Positions 9,757 to 18,909 of a stretch of 64,000 nt of DNA are shown one piece after another. The notes beneath the pieces were generated by a model. It was not told the origin of the DNA and did not search any database. It worked only from the letters and a program-made list of their open reading frames with translations. Each line of letters opens with the position of its first letter. The stretch's first letter is position 1. The position numbers were made by a program, and so were the translations under genes. Origin of the DNA: an uncultured Rickettsiales bacterium (lineage in GTDB: Bacteria > Pseudomonadota > Alphaproteobacteria > Rickettsiales > UBA1997); contig CAKVGI010000004.1 of NCBI GenBank assembly GCA_934747265.1, positions 20,103-84,102 of the forward strand, given 5' to 3'.

Positions 9757-9938
9757 AATATAATACATTTTTTGCCCCAATTACATCATAATATTAAAAC
9801 ATTATTTTTATTATTTTCAAGAAAATTATGTTAAATTTTAATAATTTAATATTATAACAAAAATACATTTTTATAGTTATTGATATTTTATTTTTTATTT
9901 TTTATAATGATTATGTTGGTGTGAATTTTATTTTTTAT

Positions 9939-10100
9939 ATGGCTAAATATATCTTTGTTTTATTTTTATTTATATTTTTGCAATCATGTGTTGCTAATAG
10001 AGTTATAGAAGTAAAGAGTCCATGTGTTTCTGGCGAAGATGGACCTTGTGGACCAAGAAGAATTATAAATACTTGGTTAAATCAAAATGAATTAAGTTAA
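9939..10100 (+). CDS. small lipoprotein, possible VirB7-like
   Basis: 53 residues. ATG at 9939, stop ending at 10100. A hydrophobic signal (KYIFVLFLFIFLQSC) ends in a lipobox LQSC with the modifiable cysteine at 17. The mature part is about 36 residues and contains SPCVSGEDGPCGPRR followed by INTWLNQ, a Cys/Gly/Pro motif next to an N-x-W ending. Size and layout recall the small VirB7 lipoproteins of rickettsial type IV secretion systems. That is inference only, because no other vir gene is adjacent. It lies 16 bp before ctpA and may share its transcript. Confidence 0.6.
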   Translation: MAKYIFVLFLFIFLQSCVANRVIEVKSPCVSGEDGPCGPRRIINTWLNQNELS

Positions 10101-10116
10101 AAATGGTAGAGTAAAA

Positions 10117-11538
10117 ATGAAAAAATTAATAGTAATTAATGTATTTTTATTTGTTGTATTTTTATCTATTTATGTTTTAAATAGTTATGTAGGTTTATAT
10201 ATTTTTGGTTCAAAAGACATAGCTTTACTTGCAGATACGGCAAATAATTTGGATTTAGCATTAAAAAAAGAGAAGGCAATCAAAAATAAAAAATCTTATT
10301 CAGTGGATAAGGTTGAGAATTATGGTATGTTGTACAATGATGTTGTGAAAATGATTCAAACTGCATACGTTGAAGATGTTGATGAGGATAAGTTTTTTGA
10401 GGCTTCATTAAATGGTATGTTGACATCGTTGGATCCACATTCGGCATATTTTTCAAAAGAAGAATACGAACAATTAGTTAATGATACACAAGGTGAATTT
10501 AGTGGTTTGGGAATTGAAGTAACCACAGAAAATTCTTTTATTAAAGTTATTACACCAATAGATGATGGTCCTGCTTATAAGGCTGGAATTAAGGCTGGTG
10601 ATTATATAAATACTATTAATGATAAAGCTGTCATGAACATGACTTTAAGTGAAGCTGTTAAAATGATGAGGGGCAAAAATAGTAAAGATAGAGGTATTGT
10701 AAAACTTACTATTTTGAGAGCTGGCGAAAAAGAACCTTTGGAATTTAAAATTAAAAGAGATTTAATAAAGACAGATCCAGTTAAAGCGAGAGCAGAAGGT
10801 GATATAATTTATATTCGTATTTCAAGTTTTACAACTCCAACATATGTGAATATGATAAAAGAATTTAATAGAGTTGAAAATGAAATAGGAAAAGAAAATG
10901 TAAAAGGTCTAGTACTAGATTTAAGAAATAATCCTGGTGGCCTTTTGGATGCTTCGGTTTTTGTTTCCGATGCTTTCTTAGATAAAGGTAAAAAAATTGT
11001 AAGTATTAAGGGTAAAAATGGTACTTTAATGAAAGAGTATAAGTCTTTAAATGATCAAGATCTAATACCAAATTTACCTATGGTTGTATTGATTAACGAG
11101 GGATCAGCCTCTGCGTCAGAAATTGTTGCTGGTGCCTTACAAGATAATGGTAGAGCTATAATTGTTGGAAAGCAATCGTTCGGTAAGGGGTCAGTACAAT
11201 CTGTAATTCCTTTAAATAATGGTGGTGGAATTAAATTAACAATAGCAAAATACTATACACCTAATGATATATCAATACAGGCCGAAGGTATAAAGCCAGA
11301 TATAGAAGTTGGTTTAGCTAAAATTGAAGAAATAGATGCAAGTAAATGGATAGTTAAAGAAAATGATTTAAAGGGACACTTGGAAAACGATGATGAAAAT
11401 GATATAGTTCATAAAGAAATGAAAAAACAACTAAAAACCAAAAATGAAAGCATGTATAATAAAGATTATCAATTGGCTAGGGCGTTAGATTTATTATTAG
11501 GAATTAGTTTCTACAACCAAAATAATAAAGCAGAATAA
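10117..11538 (+). CDS. ctpA: carboxy-terminal processing protease (S41)
   Basis: 473 residues. One N-terminal membrane segment (about 5-31) anchors a periplasmic protease. A PDZ domain spans about 127-205 (FSGLGIEVTTEN, AGIKAGDYINTIN). The catalytic dyad of the S41 family is visible as S332 in EGSASASE and K357 in GKQSFGKG, with the 25-residue spacing seen in CtpB-type enzymes. It trims or degrades periplasmic and envelope proteins. It ends 3 bp before the surA-like gene, so protease and foldases look co-expressed as an envelope quality-control unit. The C-terminal 90 residues are charged and of unknown role. Confidence 0.93.
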   Translation: MKKLIVINVFLFVVFLSIYVLNSYVGLYIFGSKDIALLADTANNLDLALKKEKAIKNKKSYSVDKVENYGMLYNDVVKMIQTAYVEDVDEDKFFEASLNGMLTSLDPHSAYFSKEEYEQLVNDTQGEFSGLGIEVTTENSFIKVITPIDDGPAYKAGIKAGDYINTINDKAVMNMTLSEAVKMMRGKNSKDRGIVKLTILRAGEKEPLEFKIKRDLIKTDPVKARAEGDIIYIRISSFTTPTYVNMIKEFNRVENEIGKENVKGLVLDLRNNPGGLLDASVFVSDAFLDKGKKIVSIKGKNGTLMKEYKSLNDQDLIPNLPMVVLINEGSASASEIVAGALQDNGRAIIVGKQSFGKGSVQSVIPLNNGGGIKLTIAKYYTPNDISIQAEGIKPDIEVGLAKIEEIDASKWIVKENDLKGHLENDDENDIVHKEMKKQLKTKNESMYNKDYQLARALDLLLGISFYNQNNKAE

Positions 11539-11541
11539 TTT

Positions 11542-12444
11542 ATGAAAAAAATATTTATTTTCTTTATTTTATTGTTTTTAAATAGCTTTAATTTATTTGC
11601 TGGTAATTTTGATGTTGTTGCAAGAGTTAATGATAAAATTATTACAAATTATGACTTGAATAATTATGTAAATATTTCTCAATTATTTTTTAAAGATACA
11701 GATAATTCAAAAAATTTTAGACAAGAAATACTAGATTGGATAGTTGATAATATTTTAAAAAAAGAAGCAATAGAAAAAGAAAAAATTGATTTTGATGAAG
11801 ATGAATTTAAATATTATTTAAAGTCTTTTGAAGAAAAAAATCAAATATCACAATATAATTTTAACAAGGATTTGTATTTGGATATTATAAAAACAAATTT
11901 TTTGTGGTTTAAGTTAATTAATCAAAAAATAAAACCAACTGTTAGTATTAGTGAGTCTGAAGTTGATGATTCATTGGAATATTTGATAGATGACTCAATT
12001 CGAACTAGATATAATATTTCGCAAATTGTTGTTTATGAAAGAAAAAATGCAAACTCTAATATTATAGCTGATAAAATATATAAAGAAATAAAAGAAAATA
12101 ATAATTTTGAAAATATCGCTGAAAGATTATCGCAAGATGAAAGTAGCAAAAAGAATAAAGGCTATATTGGTTGGGTTGATGAAATGGAAATAAATGAAAA
12201 AATATATAATGAAATAAAAAACTTAAAAGTTGGTGATATTACAAAACCAATATATTTTTCAGATACCAATTCCGGATTTTATTTGATAATCAAACTTAAT
12301 GATAAAAAAAGAGAAAAAATAGCAAAACAAGATGATATAGCAAGAGCGAAATATTATATTTATGGACAAAAATTAAATATTGCTATTAGGCAATATTTAG
12401 ATAATCTTTACAATAATTCATTTATTGAAATAATAAATAGATAA
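11542..12444 (+). CDS. surA: SurA-like periplasmic chaperone / peptidyl-prolyl isomerase
   Basis: 300 residues. A signal peptide (KKIFIFFILLFLNSFNLFA, cut near 21) precedes VARVNDKIITNYDL, the standard SurA N-terminal start. One parvulin domain lies at about 155-255 (YNISQIVVY, IAERLSQDESSKKNKGYIGWV, GFYLIIKLNDKK). SurA helps outer-membrane proteins fold. Here only one parvulin domain is seen rather than two, and the protein is shorter than E. coli SurA (about 430). It follows ctpA by 3 bp. A 173-bp AT-rich gap without recognisable features separates it from the next foldase gene. Confidence 0.8.
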   Translation: MKKIFIFFILLFLNSFNLFAGNFDVVARVNDKIITNYDLNNYVNISQLFFKDTDNSKNFRQEILDWIVDNILKKEAIEKEKIDFDEDEFKYYLKSFEEKNQISQYNFNKDLYLDIIKTNFLWFKLINQKIKPTVSISESEVDDSLEYLIDDSIRTRYNISQIVVYERKNANSNIIADKIYKEIKENNNFENIAERLSQDESSKKNKGYIGWVDEMEINEKIYNEIKNLKVGDITKPIYFSDTNSGFYLIIKLNDKKREKIAKQDDIARAKYYIYGQKLNIAIRQYLDNLYNNSFIEIINR

Positions 12445-12617
12445 GAGGAAGAGAAGGAAAATTTGATAATTAATGCAGAGATTCAGTAAAAAATGTAGAA
12501 TTTTAATACTAAGAATAAAAATATAAAAAGAATAAACATAAGTATTAGTATGAAATATCTTGCAAAAATAAAATATTTTATTAATATTTTTTTGTAAGAG
12601 AAATAAAAATTTTGTAT

Positions 12618-13607
12618 ATGAAAATTCTAGGAAATGTTAAAAATGGAACAAATGGCGAAAATGAAAAGATTAATGCAAAACTTATAATAGTTTTGATTAT
12701 TGCTTTATTAATTTTTGTAGCCTTATTTTTCGGTCTTAAAAGTAAAAAGAATATTTTAGATAAAGGAAAAGAAATAGCTGTTGTTGATGGTGTTAAAATA
12801 TATGAAGTTGATATACAAAATAGATTGAATGCAATTAGTTCAAATACAAAAATAGATATAGAATTTTTACCGCAAGATGTTTTAAAAGCAATGATATTGG
12901 AAGTTAGTGTTAATGATCAAATAGATAAAGAAGCTAAAAAATTGGGTTATTATAAGGATGAAAAAATTAAAAATTTAGTTCAAGAATATAAAAAAGAATT
13001 AGTTAGAGAAAAATTTTTAAATGAACAAATTTATTCAAAAATTACAGAAAAAGAGGCGTTAGCTGAGTATGAAAAAATAGCACAACATTTGGAAGGAAAA
13101 GAAGAAAGAAAGATAAAACATATTCTTGTTGAAAATGAAGACGAGATAGAAAGAGTTAGAAGAAGCGTTATGAGAAGCGGAAATTTTGAGAAGGTAGCAA
13201 AATCAAAATCAATCGACAAAGCAAGCGCTGAGAATGGTGGTGATATAGGATATGTATTGAAAGAAGAGTTAGTACCAGAATTTGGTGATGTTGCTTTTAT
13301 ATTAAAGGTTGGAGAAATTTCTAAGCCAGTTAAGACACAATATGGCTGGCATATTATAAAGGTTGAAGATGTAAGACCTGCAAAATTTTTACCTTTTGAT
13401 GAAGTAAAAGATGGAATTATTCAAAGTCTGCAACAACAAGCAATTCAAGAATATTTGATGTCTTTGACAAAAGATTTGAAGATTGAAATGAAAATTGATC
13501 AAAATTTAGATGCAGCGAGTGTTTCTGATAATACAAATATAACAGAAAATAAAGATAATATTGAGACAAATGTAAATCTTGATAATACAGCAGAAGAAAA
13601 TAAATAA
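12618..13607 (+). CDS. membrane-anchored parvulin-type foldase (PpiC/PrsA-like)
   Basis: 329 residues from ATG 12618; a TTG two codons upstream is less likely. A short cytoplasmic N-terminus and one membrane segment (about 20-42) are followed by a SurA_N-like region (IAVVDGVKIYEVDIQNRL) and a parvulin domain at about 165-265 (IKHILVENEDE, GGDIGYVLKEELVPEF, VKTQYGWHIIKVEDVRP). It should act in the periplasm on unfolded envelope proteins. The C-terminal 40 residues are Asn/Asp-rich and probably disordered. Together with ctpA and the surA-like gene it forms a folding cluster. Confidence 0.82.
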   Translation: MKILGNVKNGTNGENEKINAKLIIVLIIALLIFVALFFGLKSKKNILDKGKEIAVVDGVKIYEVDIQNRLNAISSNTKIDIEFLPQDVLKAMILEVSVNDQIDKEAKKLGYYKDEKIKNLVQEYKKELVREKFLNEQIYSKITEKEALAEYEKIAQHLEGKEERKIKHILVENEDEIERVRRSVMRSGNFEKVAKSKSIDKASAENGGDIGYVLKEELVPEFGDVAFILKVGEISKPVKTQYGWHIIKVEDVRPAKFLPFDEVKDGIIQSLQQQAIQEYLMSLTKDLKIEMKIDQNLDAASVSDNTNITENKDNIETNVNLDNTAEENK

Positions 13608-13620
13608 ATACAATATTCAG

Positions 13621-14394
13621 ATGATTAAAAAAAACACAAAAAATGGGGAGCTTTCCAATAAAATATTAATTTATGGGAAGCATCCTTTTTTTTCAATATT
13701 AAAAACAGGTAAAAGAAAGATTTATTCAATTTATGTATCAAATAAAAATAAAAAAGAATTTTATGATATTTTAAGTAAGGAGAATATATCAATTAATAGT
13801 AAAGTTGAAGTTAATTTTGTAGATAATACTGAAATTGATAAAATATTTAATAATAGAGAAAAAAATCATCAAGGTTATTTAATGAAAGTTGCTGAAAGAC
13901 AAAAAATTACTTTTGATGATTTTATAAATTCTTTGCAAAATGTAAAAGATTTACCAAAGTTGTTGATTTTGGATCAGATTTTAGATCCTCATAATTTAGG
14001 AGCTATAATTAGAACTTCTGTTGCTTTTGGTATTGAAAAAATAATTATTACGTCATACAATTCTGTGAAAGACACTCCAATAGTTTCAAAAGCGTCTGTT
14101 GGATTAAATGAATTTGTAGATTTAATTGAGGTTGTAAATTTAAATAATGCTATCAAAAGTTTAAAGAACGTTGGTTATTTTGTTATAGGACTTGATGGTG
14201 AAGCTAAAATTACAATAGATAAGATTACAGACAGTAGAAATTTAGCGCTTGTTTTGGGAAATGAAGGAAAAGGTATTAGGGAGCTTGTAAAAAGAAATTG
14301 CGACGAGTTAGTTAAGATACCTATGGAAAATTGTGCTGAAAGTTTGAATGTCTCTGTCGCAACGGCTATTGCTATTTATCAATTATGGAGATAA
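13621..14394 (+). CDS. rlmB: SpoU-family 23S rRNA ribose methyltransferase, RlmB-like
   Basis: 257 residues from ATG 13621, just after the preceding gene. The N-terminal substrate-binding part begins ILIYGKHPFFSIL. The SPOUT knot carries the three SpoU motifs: LDQILDPHNLGAIIRTS (motif 1), LALVLGNEGKGIRELV (motif 2) and IPMENCAESLNVSVATAIAIY (motif 3). RlmB 2'-O-methylates G2251 in the 23S peptidyl-transferase centre. The length and YGKHP start favour RlmB over TrmH, but assignment to the exact target is by family only. Confidence 0.87.
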   Translation: MIKKNTKNGELSNKILIYGKHPFFSILKTGKRKIYSIYVSNKNKKEFYDILSKENISINSKVEVNFVDNTEIDKIFNNREKNHQGYLMKVAERQKITFDDFINSLQNVKDLPKLLILDQILDPHNLGAIIRTSVAFGIEKIIITSYNSVKDTPIVSKASVGLNEFVDLIEVVNLNNAIKSLKNVGYFVIGLDGEAKITIDKITDSRNLALVLGNEGKGIRELVKRNCDELVKIPMENCAESLNVSVATAIAIYQLWR

Positions 14395-14395
14395 A

Positions 14396-14527
14396 ATGTC
14401 AAGAGAATTTTTTACAGCATTAGCATTATTAATATCATACTACGCAAAAATAAAATTTAATCTTACATTTAAAATGTTCTGTGGTGTTTTTTTGCTGGCA
14501 TTATTATTAATTTATCAAAAAAGATAA
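14396..14527 (+). CDS. small membrane protein (43 aa), tentative
   Basis: ATG at 14396 begins one base after the rlmB stop codon and the frame closes at 14527. The 43-residue product has two hydrophobic stretches (ALALLISYYA and MFCGVFLLALLLIYQ) and a basic end. No family is recognised. The tight coupling to rlmB and the membrane-protein composition are the only support; an AT-rich chance ORF is possible. Confidence 0.35.
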   Translation: MSREFFTALALLISYYAKIKFNLTFKMFCGVFLLALLLIYQKR

Positions 14528-14568
14528 TATTTATTTATGTATTTTTTTATTAAGAAAGGAGAAAAATT

Positions 14569-14817
14569 ATGGAAAATCAGGAGAATAATGTAGATTTAAA
14601 ATTGAAGAGATTTGTTGAAAATATAGAAAGGCTTGAAGAAGATAAAAAAGAACTTTCTAGACAAATTTCAGATATTTATAAAGAAGCAAAAGCATTTGGC
14701 TTTGATTCAAAAGCTTTAAGAAGAATAATATCTTTAAGAAAGATGAATATAGATAAAAGAGTTGAATTGGAACATTTAGTTGATGTTTATAAAGAAGCGT
14801 TGGGAATGTTGGAATAA
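14569..14817 (+). CDS. gapR: GapR-family DNA-binding protein (DUF2312)
   Basis: 82 residues, full length for this family. It opens with a flexible acidic tail and then LKRFVENIERLEEDKKELS, DIYKEAKAFGFDSKALRRIISLRK and LVDVYKEALGML, all hallmark segments. GapR is an alphaproteobacterial nucleoid protein that clamps overtwisted, AT-rich DNA ahead of forks and RNA polymerase and stimulates topoisomerases. A strong ribosome-binding site (AAAGGAG) lies about nine bases before the ATG. rnd begins 4 bp after its stop. This gene is good evidence for the alphaproteobacterial origin of the window. Confidence 0.95.
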   Translation: MENQENNVDLKLKRFVENIERLEEDKKELSRQISDIYKEAKAFGFDSKALRRIISLRKMNIDKRVELEHLVDVYKEALGMLE

Positions 14818-14821
14818 AAAT

Positions 14822-15961
14822 ATGTTTTATATAGATAATACAGAAGATTTAGTTAATATATGCAATGAAATTGTTGCAAATACAAATATAATAGCATTAG
14901 ATACAGAATTTATTAAACAAAAAGAGTATTTTCCAACTTTATCAATTATACAATTATCATTTTTTAATGGTCAAATAATTAAAAATTGTATTATTGATGT
15001 TTTAGCTGAAAATTTTTGTTTGGATTCTTTTTTTGAAATATTATCAAATGAGAAAATTAAAAAAATATTTCATTCTTGCAGTCAAGACTTGGAAGCTTTG
15101 TACTTTATAAGTAAAAAGATACCAGTTGGAATTGAAGATACTCAGGTAATGGCTGAATTTTGTGGTATGAAATCAAATTTAAGTTATAAAGATTTGGTAA
15201 AAGATACATTGAAGGTTGTAATAGAAAAAAGTAAGAAAGTACAAACAAGCGATTGGTTGCAGAGACCATTAAGTGAAAAACAGTTAAATTATGCAATAGG
15301 GGATGTAGATTATTTATTGGAAATGTATATATATTTAGCTCAACAATTAGATAAAAATAAAACTTTCAAGTATTATAAAGCTGAGATGAATGAAAGATAT
15401 GGAAAAAATATGATACAAAATCTCATTAATAATTCTTGGAAAAAAATGAGATTTAAGTTAGGAAATAAAACAAATATTTACATGATTATCCTAAAACGAT
15501 TATGCATCCTAAGAGAAAAGATTGCAATGGAAGAAAATGTAATTAAAAATTCAATTTTACCAGATAATTTTTTTAAAGTATTATTGACCGAACAACCAAA
15601 AACAATAGCGGAATTAAATGAAGTTTTTGCTGATGATGTTGAAATAATGAATAAGTCAAAAGACATAAAACGTATATTTTTAAACGAATATAATGCAATT
15701 TTAGAACAAATAAAATCAGAAAATATTGAAGAAAAACCATATATTACAGAGTTAAAAAATAGATCTTTATTGCAAAAATTGGAAGAAATGAATGATTACA
15801 TTATTGCCAAATGCAAACAGTTGGATATTAATCCAGAAGTAGTACAAAATAAAGGTGATTTAATTGCATTTCTTACGGATAGTGAAAAAATTGAAGATTT
15901 ATTTGCAAAATGGAAGATTGAACTTTTTGGTAAAAGATTAAAAGAAATAAAGGCAAGATAA
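14822..15961 (+). CDS. rnd: ribonuclease D
   Basis: 379 residues from ATG 14822. The DEDD exonuclease domain is N-terminal: DTEF near 31 (exo I), HSCSQDLEAL (exo II) and YAIGDVDYLLEMY (exo III with the DEDDy tyrosine). One HRDC-like domain follows (about 210-280, MIILKRLCILREKIA) and then a divergent second one. RNase D trims the 3' ends of tRNA precursors and other structured RNAs. It follows gapR by 4 bp. The convergent ogt gene ends only 1 bp past its stop codon. Confidence 0.92.
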   Translation: MFYIDNTEDLVNICNEIVANTNIIALDTEFIKQKEYFPTLSIIQLSFFNGQIIKNCIIDVLAENFCLDSFFEILSNEKIKKIFHSCSQDLEALYFISKKIPVGIEDTQVMAEFCGMKSNLSYKDLVKDTLKVVIEKSKKVQTSDWLQRPLSEKQLNYAIGDVDYLLEMYIYLAQQLDKNKTFKYYKAEMNERYGKNMIQNLINNSWKKMRFKLGNKTNIYMIILKRLCILREKIAMEENVIKNSILPDNFFKVLLTEQPKTIAELNEVFADDVEIMNKSKDIKRIFLNEYNAILEQIKSENIEEKPYITELKNRSLLQKLEEMNDYIIAKCKQLDINPEVVQNKGDLIAFLTDSEKIEDLFAKWKIELFGKRLKEIKAR

Positions 15962-15962
15962 A

Positions 15963-16436
15963 TTAGTTTTTATAAAGTTTTTCGATATTGAGTAATTTTA
16001 TTTTTAAGTCCAATCCGCAAGAAAAACCGCCGAGTGTTCCATCGGAGTTTATTACCCTGTGGCATGGTATAATTATTGGTATTGGATTCTTGCTATTTGC
16101 CATACCTATGGCACGATATCCGTTTTTGCAATTAATAAAATTAGCTAAATCTTTATAGCTTCTAGTTTCTCCATAAGGTATTTTTAATAAACCATTCCAA
16201 ACTTTCAGTTGAAAATCGGTACCGTGTGGTTTAATAGGTACTGAAAAAACTTTTCTATTTCCATTAAAATATTCTTGTATTTCACTTATGGCTTGTTTTA
16301 TAAGTTCCGTTTCCTTTTTTGTTATATCATAATTAATTTTTCTATCACTATTTAAAAGTATATCAGTGATATAGCCTTTATTTTCAGCAATAGCTATTTT
16401 GCAAATTTTGGTATTATATTCATAAAAATATTTCAT
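15963..16436 (-). CDS. ogt: methylated-DNA-[protein]-cysteine methyltransferase
   Basis: 157 residues. The suicide alkyl-acceptor cysteine is C125 in IIPCHRVI, preceded by the DNA-recognition segment NGLLKIPYGETRSYKDLA and RAIGMANSKNP, and followed by GTLGGFSCGLDLKIKLL. It repairs O6-alkylguanine in DNA. The start codon overlaps the stop of hisS by one base, so it is translated as the second gene of that unit. The N-terminal domain is short, as in Ogt rather than Ada. Confidence 0.95.
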   Translation of the reverse strand: MKYFYEYNTKICKIAIAENKGYITDILLNSDRKINYDITKKETELIKQAISEIQEYFNGNRKVFSVPIKPHGTDFQLKVWNGLLKIPYGETRSYKDLANFINCKNGYRAIGMANSKNPIPIIIPCHRVINSDGTLGGFSCGLDLKIKLLNIEKLYKN

Positions 16437-17653
16437 TAAATTAAAAATTCCTCTTCTTCTGATGTTTTTAAATTTTTTATTTTTAATTTTCCATTTTTTA
16501 TCTCGTCTTCACCAACAATGATAGCAAAATCAGCGCCACATTTATTCATCTTTTCCATCTTTTTCTTAAATTTACCAGAATATATTAATTCAATATTTTT
16601 CCCTTGATTTCTTAGTTTATTGGCTAAGTCTATGCAATATTCATTTTCATTTTCTGAAACTGGAACAATAGCTAGCAACTCATATTTTTTTTCTATTTTT
16701 TTGTCTATTAATAGCATTAATCTTTCAATACCGCCAGCGCAACCAACAGATGGCACTTCTTCATTGCCAATTTCGCCTATTAAATTATCATACCTGCCAC
16801 CACCACCAACACTTGATTGAGCTCCGAGATCTGTTGTTGTAAATTCAAAAACAGTGGATGTATAATAATCAAGTCCTCTAACTAATAGTGGATTAGAAAA
16901 ATATTTTATGTTCAAAAAATCCAATGTTTTTAATATATTGGCATAAAAGTCTTTTTCTTCATCTGAATAAAATTCATTAATTTTAGGAGCATCTTTCACT
17001 AAAATTTTATCACATTCTTCTTTGCTGTCTAAAATTCTTAATGGATTTTTTTCAAGTCTAATTTTACTATCCTCTGATAATTTATCTTTAAGGTTAGAGA
17101 AATATTCTTTTAAAGCATTTTCATATCTTTTTTTACAATCATTAGATCCCAGAGAATTAATTTCTAATGTAATATTTTTTAATCCTAATTCTTGCAATAT
17201 CTTGTAAAATAAGCAGATAATTTCAACATCTGCAATGTATTCTTTATTTCCAATATACTCAAAGTTTATTTGATTTAATTGTCTGTATCTACCTTTTTGT
17301 GGTCTATCGTACCTAAATAATGGTCCATATGAAAATAATTTCTGTGGTAAATTTTGATTTAATTCGCCATTATTTAAAAAACTTCTAGCAACACCAGCGG
17401 TAAATTCTGGTCTTAAAGCTAATAAATTACCACCTCTATCTTCAAATTTATATAATTCTTTCATTACTATATCAGAACCATCGCCAACGCTTCTTTCAAA
17501 AAGATTACTTTCTTCAATAATTGGAGTTATTATTTCATGAAAATTGTAGGTTTTAGCTACATTTTTAGCTACATCAACAACAAAATTATATTTGTCCATT
17601 AAATCATAAAATAAATCTTGCGTTCCTCTTACATTTTGAAAATTTGTTTTCAT
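16436..17653 (-). CDS. hisS: histidyl-tRNA synthetase
   Basis: 405 residues, a standard class II HisRS. Motif 1 region ITPIIEESNLFERSVG, motif 2 LRPEFTAGVARSFLNN and FRYDRPQKGRYRQLNQINFE, histidine-binding LVRGLDYYTSTVFEF, and motif 3 SVGGGGRYDNLIGEIG with GCAGGIERL are all visible. A C-terminal anticodon-binding domain starts near LLAIVPVSENE. It is the first gene of a hisS-ogt unit on the minus strand. Confidence 0.97.
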   Translation of the reverse strand: MKTNFQNVRGTQDLFYDLMDKYNFVVDVAKNVAKTYNFHEIITPIIEESNLFERSVGDGSDIVMKELYKFEDRGGNLLALRPEFTAGVARSFLNNGELNQNLPQKLFSYGPLFRYDRPQKGRYRQLNQINFEYIGNKEYIADVEIICLFYKILQELGLKNITLEINSLGSNDCKKRYENALKEYFSNLKDKLSEDSKIRLEKNPLRILDSKEECDKILVKDAPKINEFYSDEEKDFYANILKTLDFLNIKYFSNPLLVRGLDYYTSTVFEFTTTDLGAQSSVGGGGRYDNLIGEIGNEEVPSVGCAGGIERLMLLIDKKIEKKYELLAIVPVSENENEYCIDLANKLRNQGKNIELIYSGKFKKKMEKMNKCGADFAIIVGEDEIKNGKLKIKNLKTSEEEEFLI

Positions 17654-17718
17654 AAAATACCAAAATTATTACTCCATTTTTCAAAATATAATATCAAATA
17701 TAATATTCAATTCTTATT

Positions 17719-18852
17719 TTATTTTTCTTGTTTTTTCAATAAAATATTGCAGAAAATCATTATTATGATACCAAATAATAATATAAAGAAAGCATTTGGG
17801 ATTATTGTTATTAAAGGTAAATCTTTTACAAAAGTACCCATAATTGTTCGCATATAATAAATAACTGGATATAGTCTAGCTGTAATCTGTCCACTTGTAT
17901 CTAAACTTGATATAGGGGTTAAAAGCCCAGAATACGTAAAAGATGGTATCATTGTTGCTATAAGTGATATCATAAGTCCAGCAATCTGACTTTTTGCAAA
18001 AGAAGATACAAATAAGCCTATTGCGGTTGTTGAAAGGATATAAAGTATAGTTATTAAACTTAAAACTAAAAAACTACCTTTTATTGGAACATCATAAAAA
18101 AATACCGCAATAGCTATCAATATCAAGTAAATAATAAAAAATATACCAATATACAATATTTGTTTTCCTATTAAAAATTCAAGTTTTGTTAGTGGGGTAG
18201 CATAAAAATTGGTAATAGTACCTTGTTCTTTTTCTTTAACAATGGATAGAGTCATCATAATTGATGGGATCGCTATTAAAATAATACCTATCGCACCAGG
18301 TACAAATGAAAACTTACTTTCTGATGCTTGATTATACCAATATCTGCTTTTTATTTTAAATTGAGTAATGTCATCCTTTTGTCCGAATTTTTCTTTTAAC
18401 ATATTTGATAAATATGTCATATTGGTTCCAGAAGTATATCCTTTTATTGTTTCAGATCTGAAAGGTAGTGTTCCATCTATAAAAGTTCCAACTTGGGTAC
18501 CTTTTCCAGACATCAAATTTCTGGCGAAACCCGCAGGTATATCTAAATAAAACTTAATATCGCTTTGCTTTAAAGCTAATTCCGCTTGTCTTTCAGAAAT
18601 AGCATTTCCTTTGTATAAATAATATTCTGAATTGATATAAGCATCAGCATAACTTCTACTTAAAGGTGTGTTATCAAAATCAAGTACCATAAAAGGAATA
18701 TTTTTTACATCCATATTTATACCGCTTGAAAACAAAAACATCAAAACTATTGGGACAACTATATTACCAACAACTCTTGCTGGGTCTCTAAATAATTCTA
18801 TTGTCTCCTTCTTAGCAACAGTCATCATTCGTTTAAAACTAAACATATACAT
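17719..18852 (-). CDS. ABC-2 type transporter permease (YhhJ-like)
   Basis: 377 residues. The N-terminus MMTVAKKETIELFRDPARV with a first membrane helix, a large periplasmic loop (about 50-175) and five to six C-terminal helices, including VKEKEQGTITNFYATPL, are typical of ABC-2 permeases of the YhhJ/YbhR drug-exporter type. Such permeases work with an ATP-binding subunit and an HlyD-like adaptor. No ATPase is adjacent, but an adaptor of the matching type lies at 39347-40294. Substrate unknown. Confidence 0.85.
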   Translation of the reverse strand: MYMFSFKRMMTVAKKETIELFRDPARVVGNIVVPIVLMFLFSSGINMDVKNIPFMVLDFDNTPLSRSYADAYINSEYYLYKGNAISERQAELALKQSDIKFYLDIPAGFARNLMSGKGTQVGTFIDGTLPFRSETIKGYTSGTNMTYLSNMLKEKFGQKDDITQFKIKSRYWYNQASESKFSFVPGAIGIILIAIPSIMMTLSIVKEKEQGTITNFYATPLTKLEFLIGKQILYIGIFFIIYLILIAIAVFFYDVPIKGSFLVLSLITILYILSTTAIGLFVSSFAKSQIAGLMISLIATMIPSFTYSGLLTPISSLDTSGQITARLYPVIYYMRTIMGTFVKDLPLITIIPNAFFILLFGIIIMIFCNILLKKQEK

Positions 18853-18909
18853 CCGCCTTTTTAACTTCTAAAATAAAGTTTATTTTATTATAAATAAAAA
18901 ACAATAATA

